A stretch of 39,823 nt of DNA from an uncultured Methylococcus sp. (GTDB taxonomy: Bacteria; Pseudomonadota; Gammaproteobacteria; Methylococcales; Methylococcaceae), in NCBI GenBank assembly GCA_903835265.1, contig CAILMG010000163.1:1-39823 (forward strand), written 5' to 3'. The number at the start of each line of letters is the position of its first letter. Position 1 is the stretch's first letter. Under the pieces are notes generated by a model. It saw only the letters and a list, made by a program, of their open reading frames with translations. It did no database searches and was not told where the DNA came from. The translations under genes were made by a program, and so were the position numbers. Shown here in pieces: positions 33,895 to 39,823 of the stretch.

Positions 33895-35748
33895 TCATCT
33901 CGTTGAGAGGTGGCCGGTCACTGCCCGGGCCCTAAGGCCCGCCTCCGTATAAGATCCCTTGCGGATCGTCCACCATCCTATTTCAGGAAGACTGAAAAGG
34001 ATTCCATTGAATGCCGATTCGAGATCCCGTCCTTCATCAGTGGGGAGGTTCAAGAGGCCTGGACCGATGGCAGCCATCGCATAGATCAGGTTGGCCGCTC
34101 CGAAAAGGGGCCTCGTCCATGCGGGTTGCTCCGTAAAAAATAGAAAGCGTCCATCTGAAGGTCTTGGACTGTAGAGTGTTCCCGTGAGGGTGGTGCTCTC
34201 CTGAAGCGCGATCGGTAGATCCTCCCCATGATCACTCATCGCAGCCAGCTGCCGATTTCGATAGGAAGGGGAGCGGGTGACGACCAATGGCCGATAGCGC
34301 TGCCTGACCAATTCGAAATAGCGGTAGGGAACAAAGCTTTGCGATAACAAAGGATCGATGTGGCCACCGAACGCGAGACGTTCATCGGCGTTTTTGAAGC
34401 TCCCTTGAATAGCTCGATTGAGTTCGGTGACACAGTTGTGGGTAATCAGTTGATAGCCATAGTGGCCATCAAACCATTCCCAAAATCGATGTCTTCGAGC
34501 TTTAGCCCTGATCAGTGCCGCTTCGAGAGTGCTATCGGTCACGACCAGATTATTCAGATGTTCACGCCCCTCACCGCGAGGGGGGCCGGGTGTCCGTTTG
34601 AAGTCTGCAGCCCGCTGCGCTTTTTGAGCGGACCACAATTCATTGATTTCAGAGGCTCCAATCTCCATCCGATGATAGTCCCATTCGTTGGGCCTCGGGT
34701 GGGCGAAGATTTCCTCACGGGACGCCGTGACTTCTCGAGTGAGCTGATTCAAAAAGAGGGCTTCAAGGCGCTGTTGTTCCTGATCATTGGCTTCGAGGTG
34801 CCGCGGTTCCCCTTCAAAGAGAGAAAGAAAAAAAAGGCGATTTCGAGTGAGCGATAAGGCCACGCTTTGGTGGCGGGCCAGGGCCAGTAAGAGAGCGCTT
34901 CCCCCTCCTGGGTAGGGGGTCTTAAGGCCTCGGATGATGCTTGCTTGAAGCTCTTGGAGGTATCCTTGAAGCCATTGCCTTGCAGCGCTAGAGGGAAGGG
35001 GGCCGGCATCAATGAGGGCGCCTTCACGGAGGCGCTCCTTCCCATCCATCACGTTGAGAGCAAGTTGTCGACTGAAGAGATCCGCTGCCTTTTCAGAAAA
35101 GGTAGGAGGGTAATCGGGGTATGGCTGTTCCTTGAAGGAGAGCCCTTCAAGGGTTTCATCATAGTGAAGGTTTCGAAGGGTTTTAAGAAGCCTTGCTTGC
35201 TCCTGGGTCGAGAAGGAAGGTCCTGTCTGCTCGATGAGATGTTGACGAAGGCTTTCCTGAAGCTTTTGTGGGGTTTTTGCCGGTTCAAAAAAAGCCCTTT
35301 CCTTGAGCAGCACTTGGCCTCCGATCGCGAGGGTCTCCAAGAAGCTAATATCTTGTTCAAGGGCTTTTAGATAATCGGTTTGCCGCTGTTGAGCAATGAA
35401 CAAAAGTCCGAGATGTTGCCGGAGATGTTCCGCGTCCAAAGGCCTTACTTGAAGTTCGGCCGTCTCGATATTCCGGTTCTCGATGTCGTTATAGACCCAG
35501 CGAAACCGAGACCAGTCATCCCGGGTAAGGCGGGTCGTGCCTTGTTCATTTTGGAAATGATAGACCTCGTCTTCCAGACGAAGGGCGACATGGCCGCCGC
35601 TGGAGCCCCCGACATTCGCATCGATATAGAGAATCTCAACCCGAGGTGCCTTAAAGGCGGCTCCCTGAAGTGGCCAGAGTCCAAGGATAAGGACGAGGGC
35701 CGCCCGAGGAAACAAGGCCAAAAACTCGGTTTTAGTAGCCTTCCTCAA
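33895..35748 (-). CDS. DUF4105-like exported protein with Cys/His active-site-like motifs
   Basis: 617 residues. It starts with a TTG at 35748, overlapping the end of the upstream lipoprotein gene by 17 bases; no ATG is suitably placed. A signal peptide (LFPRAALVLILGLWPLQGAAF) is followed by ANVGGSSGGHVALRL (His53) and YHFQ, and much later by THNCVTELNRAI (His437, Cys439). This pairing of a GH-x-alpha motif with HNC is typical of DUF4105 and resembles NlpC/papain-like thiol enzymes. The middle 300 residues are helical. Substrate unknown. The product probably acts in the periplasm. Family assignment is moderate. Confidence 0.7.
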   Translation of the reverse strand: MRKATKTEFLALFPRAALVLILGLWPLQGAAFKAPRVEILYIDANVGGSSGGHVALRLEDEVYHFQNEQGTTRLTRDDWSRFRWVYNDIENRNIETAELQVRPLDAEHLRQHLGLLFIAQQRQTDYLKALEQDISFLETLAIGGQVLLKERAFFEPAKTPQKLQESLRQHLIEQTGPSFSTQEQARLLKTLRNLHYDETLEGLSFKEQPYPDYPPTFSEKAADLFSRQLALNVMDGKERLREGALIDAGPLPSSAARQWLQGYLQELQASIIRGLKTPYPGGGSALLLALARHQSVALSLTRNRLFFLSLFEGEPRHLEANDQEQQRLEALFLNQLTREVTASREEIFAHPRPNEWDYHRMEIGASEINELWSAQKAQRAADFKRTPGPPRGEGREHLNNLVVTDSTLEAALIRAKARRHRFWEWFDGHYGYQLITHNCVTELNRAIQGSFKNADERLAFGGHIDPLLSQSFVPYRYFELVRQRYRPLVVTRSPSYRNRQLAAMSDHGEDLPIALQESTTLTGTLYSPRPSDGRFLFFTEQPAWTRPLFGAANLIYAMAAIGPGLLNLPTDEGRDLESAFNGILFSLPEIGWWTIRKGSYTEAGLRARAVTGHLSTR

Positions 35749-36178
35749 TAGACTTCAGAGCATCCTTCTTGCTGGTCAGGACTTTCTGAAGGTAGGGGAG
35801 CTGACCAATGTTCTGTTTGGCGATACCCGCACGCTTAAGACCTTTCCCGATGCCGGTGAAGGTCGCCTTTTCCTCCGCCCAATCACTGATCTTTGATTGG
35901 GCCGCGGTTCGGCTTAAGGCATTGGCGAAGTCATTCGCCGACATCTGTGAGCCGGCGATCGAGAAGGTCAGGTTAGCCACATCATCGGTGTAGGAGCTCT
36001 TGGCCTTGTCGGTGGCCTCTTTGGGGCTTGAGGATTTAAACGGCGACCTCGAGGATTCGGCGCTAGATTCAAGGGACTCTGAAATAGAGACGGAAGAGTC
36101 TGAGATGGAGCACGCCGACAGCAATCCAGTGAAGACGAGGAGAGCGGGGCCTTTGATTAAATATTTTGCAGCAAGCAT
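35732..36178 (-). CDS. Serine-rich putative lipoprotein
   Basis: 148 residues. The signal peptide ends in LLSAC (Cys23). Directly after it comes a low-complexity Ser-rich linker (residues about 24-60, ISDSSVSISESLESSAESS). The rest is a compact helical domain (ANDFANALSRTAAQSKISDWAEEKATF, GKGLKRAGIAKQNI). This layout matches a family of uncharacterised gammaproteobacterial lipoproteins with Ser-rich linkers. The next gene in the run encodes the DUF4105 protein and overlaps by 17 bases, so the two may act together in the envelope. Confidence 0.75.
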   Translation of the reverse strand: MLAAKYLIKGPALLVFTGLLSACSISDSSVSISESLESSAESSRSPFKSSSPKEATDKAKSSYTDDVANLTFSIAGSQMSANDFANALSRTAAQSKISDWAEEKATFTGIGKGLKRAGIAKQNIGQLPYLQKVLTSKKDALKSIEEGY

Positions 36179-36194
36179 GAGAGTCCCTCAGGGT

Positions 36195-36683
36195 CTATGG
36201 ATGGGCTCGGCGACGGAAGAGAGGCTGAGGTTGGTCACTCGCAGCCTGATAGGTGACCGTGAATTCCTCGAAGGCCTTGAGTCGGTCTTTAAGGTCTGTT
36301 CCAGGAGCGAATTCGAAGGCATTAGCGCCCAGCCGATGGAGAAAGAACATCTGATCCCTGATGAAATCGCCAAGGACTCGGATTTCTCCACGAAACCCAA
36401 GGCGTTCCCGGAGAGATCTAATCTGGGTAAAGCTGCGCCCATCGGTAAACGGATTCATTTCAAGGACCACCATCGATAAGAGGGGGAGATCTTCTCCTAG
36501 GTCATCGACGATTTCCGCTGGAAGGAGTCGCACAGCGAGCGGTTGACCCGTGGCTAAAAGCGCTGATTTTTCACTTTGCCAGCGGGTCAGGGACACGCTA
36601 AAGGCCCCCTTCGGAAGGGCGGCATCTTGATCAAGATGAGTCAAAGTATCGGCTTGAATGCGGCCGTCCTTAATGATGTCCAT
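36195..36683 (-). CDS. DUF934 protein, sulfite reductase partner
   Basis: 162 residues from the ATG at 36683, which has AGGAG about 8 bases upstream and lies 14 bases inside the end of the reductase gene. DUF934 proteins are small, soluble and typically encoded directly after this type of sulfite/nitrite reductase. The family pattern LAVRLLPAEIVDDLGEDLPLLSMVVLEMNPFTDGRSFTQIRSLRERLGFRGEIRVLGDFIRDQMFFLHRLGANAFEF is all present in order. The biochemical role is unknown; accessory function to assimilatory sulfite reduction is inferred from linkage. Confidence 0.88.
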   Translation of the reverse strand: MDIIKDGRIQADTLTHLDQDAALPKGAFSVSLTRWQSEKSALLATGQPLAVRLLPAEIVDDLGEDLPLLSMVVLEMNPFTDGRSFTQIRSLRERLGFRGEIRVLGDFIRDQMFFLHRLGANAFEFAPGTDLKDRLKAFEEFTVTYQAASDQPQPLFRRRAHP

Positions 36684-38322
36684 AAACACGCTCCTGGAAG
36701 GGCTCCATGCCGATGCGGCGAACGGTATCAAGAAAGGTTTCTTCTCCTTCACGAAGATCGCGATAGGTCAGGAGAATGTGTTCAATCGTTTGGGTCACCT
36801 CGATCTTCGCGACGGACGGCCCCAGGCGTTCACCAAGGCTCGCATCGTTACTTGAGGATCCTCCAAGGGTGATCTGATACCACTCCTCCCCTTTTTTATC
36901 GACGCCAAGAATACCAATGTGGCCGACCGTATGATGGCCGCAACCATTCATGCAGCCCGAAATGTTGATCCTTATATCGCCAAGATCATAGAGATAGTCA
37001 AGGTCATCGAACAGCGACTGGATCCCGGTAGCGATCGATATAGAAGCGGCATTGGCGAGGGAGCAGAAGTCGAGCCCTGGGCAGGTGATCATATCGGTGG
37101 CGGTCCCGACGTTCGGGGTCGCGAGCCCCAGGTGATCCAAGGCCTGCCAGAGATCGAGGAGATGCTGCTGCTCAACATCTGCCATGACCAAATTTTGGGT
37201 ATGGGTGACTCTGATTTCCCCAAAGCTGAAACGGTCCATCAGGTCTGCTACCGCATTCATCTGGGTGTCGGTCATATCCCCAGGCGGCTGGCCATGGGGT
37301 TTTAGGGAGAGGAAGACGGCCCGGTAGCCCTTCATTTTGTGGGTGACCGTATTGCGGCGAACCCAGGCCGCAAAGGCCTGGTTCCGGGCGATTTGCTCCT
37401 CAAGTGCTGGATCCACTTCTGGTAGCGAGAGGTATTGACGGGTCTTGAAGAAGGCACTAACCCGGTCGATTTCGGCCTGATCGAGCCGCATCCCATCACG
37501 AATTGTTGCCCACTCTTTTTCAACCCACTGGGCGAAGGATGCGATGCCGGTTTCCTTCACAAGAATTTTGATGCGCGCCTTATATTTGTTGTCGCGGCGA
37601 CCCCACTGGTTGTAGACCCTCAAAATGGCCTCAAGATAAGAGAGAAGATCTTCTTTTGGGAGGAAGTCACGAATCACCACGCCGATGATCGGTGTTCTCC
37701 CAAGGCCGCCTCCGACTAAGACCTCAAAGCCCACCTCGCCCCTCGCGTTTTTAATTAGCTGGAGACCAATGTCATGGACTTGAGTGGCGGCCCGATCGCG
37801 CTGGGCGCCGCTAACCGCGATCTTGAACTTTCGGGGCAGGAAGGCAAACTCTGGATGCAGCGTTGACCACTGCCGGATAATCTCGCAGTAGGGTCTCGGA
37901 TCCTCAAGCTCATCGGCGGCAACGCCGGCCAAATGGTCGCTGGTGGTGTTGCGGATGCAATTGCCACTGGTCTGGATCGCGTGCATTTGAACCTTAGCAA
38001 GATCATCGAGAATGTCAGGAACTTCCTCAAGTTTGGGCCAGTTGTACTGGATATTTTGACGCGTGGTGAAATGCCCATAACCTTGATCGTAGGTTCTTGC
38101 GATATGAGCGAGCGTCCGCATCTGAATCGAGGAAAGAAGGCCATAAGGAATGGCCACCCTGAGCATCGGTGCGTGGCGCTGAATGTAAAGCCCATTCATC
38201 AGTCGTAACGGGCGATACTGATCTTCGGTCAGTTCACCTTCTAGAAATCGCCGCGTCTGATCGCGAAATTGTTGGGCTCGTTGGTTAACGAGCGTTTGGT
38301 CGTAGTGATCGTATTGATACAT
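36670..38322 (-). CDS. cysI: Siroheme nitrite/sulfite reductase, hemoprotein (CysI-like)
   Basis: 550 residues from the ATG at 38322. The frame extends 8 residues to a TTG, which is less likely. It reduces sulfite to sulfide with six electrons using coupled siroheme and [4Fe-4S]. The cluster ligands are visible as TCPGLDFCSLANA (Cys-x5-Cys) and ISGCMNGCGHH (Cys-x3-Cys). Siroheme- and substrate-contacting basic regions are TTRQNIQYNW and GNCIRNTTSDH. The pairing with a DUF934 gene points to assimilatory sulfite reductase of the Pseudomonas/NirA-related type rather than dissimilatory Dsr. No cysJ or cysH is in the window. Confidence 0.93.
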   Translation of the reverse strand: MYQYDHYDQTLVNQRAQQFRDQTRRFLEGELTEDQYRPLRLMNGLYIQRHAPMLRVAIPYGLLSSIQMRTLAHIARTYDQGYGHFTTRQNIQYNWPKLEEVPDILDDLAKVQMHAIQTSGNCIRNTTSDHLAGVAADELEDPRPYCEIIRQWSTLHPEFAFLPRKFKIAVSGAQRDRAATQVHDIGLQLIKNARGEVGFEVLVGGGLGRTPIIGVVIRDFLPKEDLLSYLEAILRVYNQWGRRDNKYKARIKILVKETGIASFAQWVEKEWATIRDGMRLDQAEIDRVSAFFKTRQYLSLPEVDPALEEQIARNQAFAAWVRRNTVTHKMKGYRAVFLSLKPHGQPPGDMTDTQMNAVADLMDRFSFGEIRVTHTQNLVMADVEQQHLLDLWQALDHLGLATPNVGTATDMITCPGLDFCSLANAASISIATGIQSLFDDLDYLYDLGDIRINISGCMNGCGHHTVGHIGILGVDKKGEEWYQITLGGSSSNDASLGERLGPSVAKIEVTQTIEHILLTYRDLREGEETFLDTVRRIGMEPFQERVYGHH

Positions 38323-38367
38323 AAGGCAATGGGTCCGGCCGCTCAAAATCCTTGGGGGTAGCCCCTA

Positions 38368-38373
38368 AATATA
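38368..38373 (-). promoter_or_regulatory. Possible -10 element for the sulfite reductase operon
   Basis: On the minus strand this reads TATATT, a good -10 match, about 45 bases before the start codon of the reductase gene. The sequence at the -35 distance is poor, so an activator (for example CysB-like) would be needed if this is the real promoter. Confidence 0.25.
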
Positions 38374-38463
38374 CACTGATCCGGGGGGTTTCTGGAACTC
38401 AGACCGGCCTTAAGGCTCACCTTTAAGAGGACCCGCTCTTTACCCAGTGAAAATGCAGTGTTT

Positions 38464-38492
38464 TCTCTTCGGCAGACGAAATCCCTTATAAT
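38464..38492 (+). promoter_or_regulatory. Probable sigma-70 promoter for nhaD
   Basis: A perfect TATAAT lies at 38487-38492; the hexamer 17 bases upstream (38464-38469) is a poor -35 match. Transcription from here would give a leader of about 75 bases before the nhaD start. Confidence 0.45.
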
Positions 38493-38572
38493 GATAGGTT
38501 GTGTTTCCCGGACTCCGGTTGGCTTTGGTAGCGCGCTGGAATTTTTTTTAGAAAATCTAAGAGGGCCGTGTC

Positions 38573-39823
38573 TTGATTCGCATCATTCTATTGCTGACGA
38601 CGTTACTTTTTCTGCCTGAAATCGCCTCTGCGGAGGAATCGGCGACTCTTGGACTCACTGGGACCCAACGCGGCCTTTACTGTGTCCTTATCTTTATTAT
38701 CTCCTATGCGTTTGTGATGACGGAGGAGTTCACACACCTTAGGAAATCAAAGCCCGTCATTTTGGCGGCAGGCATTATCTGGGCTCATGTCGCTTATCTA
38801 GCCTCCTCCAATGGGGTCCCCGCCGAACAGGTCCATAAGGCGTTCGAGCATGATCTCAAGGAGTATTCTGAATTGTTCCTATTCCTTCTTGTCGCGATGA
38901 CCTACATCAACGCGATGGCTGAGCGAAATGTTTTCGAAGCACTGAGGTCCTGGCTGGTCAGCCGCCGTTTTGGTTATCGGAAGCTATTCTGGATCACGGG
39001 CATCATTACCTTCTTCCTGTCATCGGTTGCCGACAATCTGACTTCGGCCTTGCTGGTGGGTGCCGTGGTGATGGCGGTTGGCGCGAATAGCCCCGCTTTT
39101 GTGGCTTTGGGATTTATCAATCTGGTGAGTGCCGCTAACGCGGGCGGTGCCTTTAGTCCTTTTGGTGACATCACAACCTTGATGGTCTGGCAGGCGGGTA
39201 AGGCGGAATTCTTTGATTTCTTCCACCTTTTCATTCCCTCTATCGTGAACTTCACGGTCCCGGCCGCGCTGATGCACTTTGCGATTCCTGATGATGCCCC
39301 ACTTGAAACGGATGAAGAACTTGTCGAGATGAAGCCCGGCGCACTGGTGATTTGTGGTCTCTTTGTGCTGACGATTGCAACAGCCGTTAGTTTTAAGCAG
39401 TTCCTGCATCTGCCGCCTTTTATGGGCATGATGGTCGGCCTTTCGTTCCTGATGCTTTATGGTTACCGCCTCAAGCTTCTATTCGGTGGCGAAGGCAAGT
39501 TTGACGTGTTCCACAACGTCCGCGATGCCGAGTGGGATACCCTTCTATTCTTCTTTGGTGTGGTGTTTGCGGTTGGTGGCCTCGGCTACATCGGCTACTT
39601 AGAGCTGGCTTCTGTGGCCATGTACGATGGCCTTGGCGCGACCACAGCGAATATCCTGATCGGTATTCTCTCAGCGATTGTAGATAACATCCCCGTGATG
39701 TTCGCGGTCCTGAGCATGAACCCTGACATGGATCTCTATCAATGGCTGCTCGTGACCCTGACCGCCGGTGTTGGTGGAACCATGTTGTCGGTGGGGTCTG
39801 CGGCAGGTGTTGCTTTGATGGGA
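38573..39823 (+). CDS. nhaD: Na+/H+ antiporter NhaD, N-terminal part (cut by window edge)
   Basis: 417 residues are visible and the frame is still open at the last base. The start is taken as the TTG at 38573, with GAGG about 8 bases upstream; it begins a short signal-like segment (LIRIILLLTTLLFLPEIASA), which NhaD proteins often have. NhaD/ion-transporter superfamily motifs are SSVADNLTSALLVGAVVMAV, NAGGAFSPFGDITTLMVWQAG and SAIVDNIPVMFAVLSM, with the membrane Asp residues expected for ion exchange. It expels sodium (or lithium) for protons at alkaline pH or high salt. It is divergent from the sulfite reductase operon. Confidence 0.93.
   Translation, partial: MIRIILLLTTLLFLPEIASAEESATLGLTGTQRGLYCVLIFIISYAFVMTEEFTHLRKSKPVILAAGIIWAHVAYLASSNGVPAEQVHKAFEHDLKEYSELFLFLLVAMTYINAMAERNVFEALRSWLVSRRFGYRKLFWITGIITFFLSSVADNLTSALLVGAVVMAVGANSPAFVALGFINLVSAANAGGAFSPFGDITTLMVWQAGKAEFFDFFHLFIPSIVNFTVPAALMHFAIPDDAPLETDEELVEMKPGALVICGLFVLTIATAVSFKQFLHLPPFMGMMVGLSFLMLYGYRLKLLFGGEGKFDVFHNVRDAEWDTLLFFFGVVFAVGGLGYIGYLELASVAMYDGLGATTANILIGILSAIVDNIPVMFAVLSMNPDMDLYQWLLVTLTAGVGGTMLSVGSAAGVALMG

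Noticed and set aside
1-39823. CRISPR arrays, tRNA or rRNA genes, insertion sequences.
   Set aside because: No regular repeat-spacer pattern, no cloverleaf or rRNA-like conserved blocks and no transposase were seen on reading both strands.

Overview
The window looks like a piece of a gammaproteobacterial chromosome. The evidence is synteny and gene content: a dksA-gluQ pair, an rnf cluster ending in nth, the gpmI-envC-ctpA row facing a rhodanese-secB-gpsA row (the arrangement seen around yibN/secB/gpsA and gpmI/envC in enterics), and an Aas/LplT lysophospholipid system. GC content is moderate to high, genes are tightly packed, and TTG starts are unusually frequent (gpmI, envC, the DUF4105 gene, nhaD). 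I cannot name the genus. No rRNA, tRNA, CRISPR array, insertion sequence or prophage was seen.

Layout. 1-3139: the end of a short-chain dehydrogenase, a four-PAS SpoIIE/RsbU-type phosphatase whose last PAS is a LOV domain without its photoactive cysteine, and a small c-type cytochrome lipoprotein. 3136-9263 (minus): one run dksA-gluQ-rnfA-rnfB-rnfC-rnfG-rnfE-nth. All Rnf subunits are present except RnfD. 9396-11086: a PLP aminotransferase and an FKBP-type isomerase lipoprotein. 11136-16063: Aas and LplT (lysophospholipid re-acylation), a small lipoprotein, and a divergent serine-hydrolase lipoprotein. 16122-19924 (minus): a small protein, a Kdo hydroxylase-like oxygenase, a nitroreductase and an HTTM-DCC membrane fusion. 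20086-22532: an orphan lipoprotein, a likely outer-membrane protein and an EcsC-family protein. 22557-24207: a phage-like zinc-ribbon protein, about 0.6-0.7 kb without a convincing gene but with a DnaA-box-like cluster, an AT-rich stretch and a large inverted repeat, then two small unknown genes.

24181-29558 (minus): ArsR regulator, rhodanese, secB, gpsA, an MHS-type transporter, a DUF2062 protein and psd. gpsA and psd both serve phospholipid synthesis. The ArsR protein has the two cysteines, 66 residues apart, of the SqrR/BigR persulfide sensors, which fits the adjacent rhodanese. 29734-33873 (plus): gpmI, envC, ctpA. 33895-38322 (minus): siroheme sulfite/nitrite reductase, its DUF934 partner, a serine-rich lipoprotein and a DUF4105 protein. 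38573 to the end: NhaD sodium/proton antiporter, cut by the window edge.

Themes are the cell envelope (Aas/LplT, Psd, GpsA, Kdo hydroxylase, EnvC, CtpA, several lipoproteins), sodium or proton-coupled membrane energetics (Rnf, NhaD) and sulfur chemistry (sulfite reductase, rhodanese, a predicted persulfide sensor). The best leads are the Rnf cluster without RnfD, the cysteine-less LOV phosphatase, the persulfide-sensor/rhodanese pair, the HTTM-DCC cluster and the origin-like intergenic stretch.
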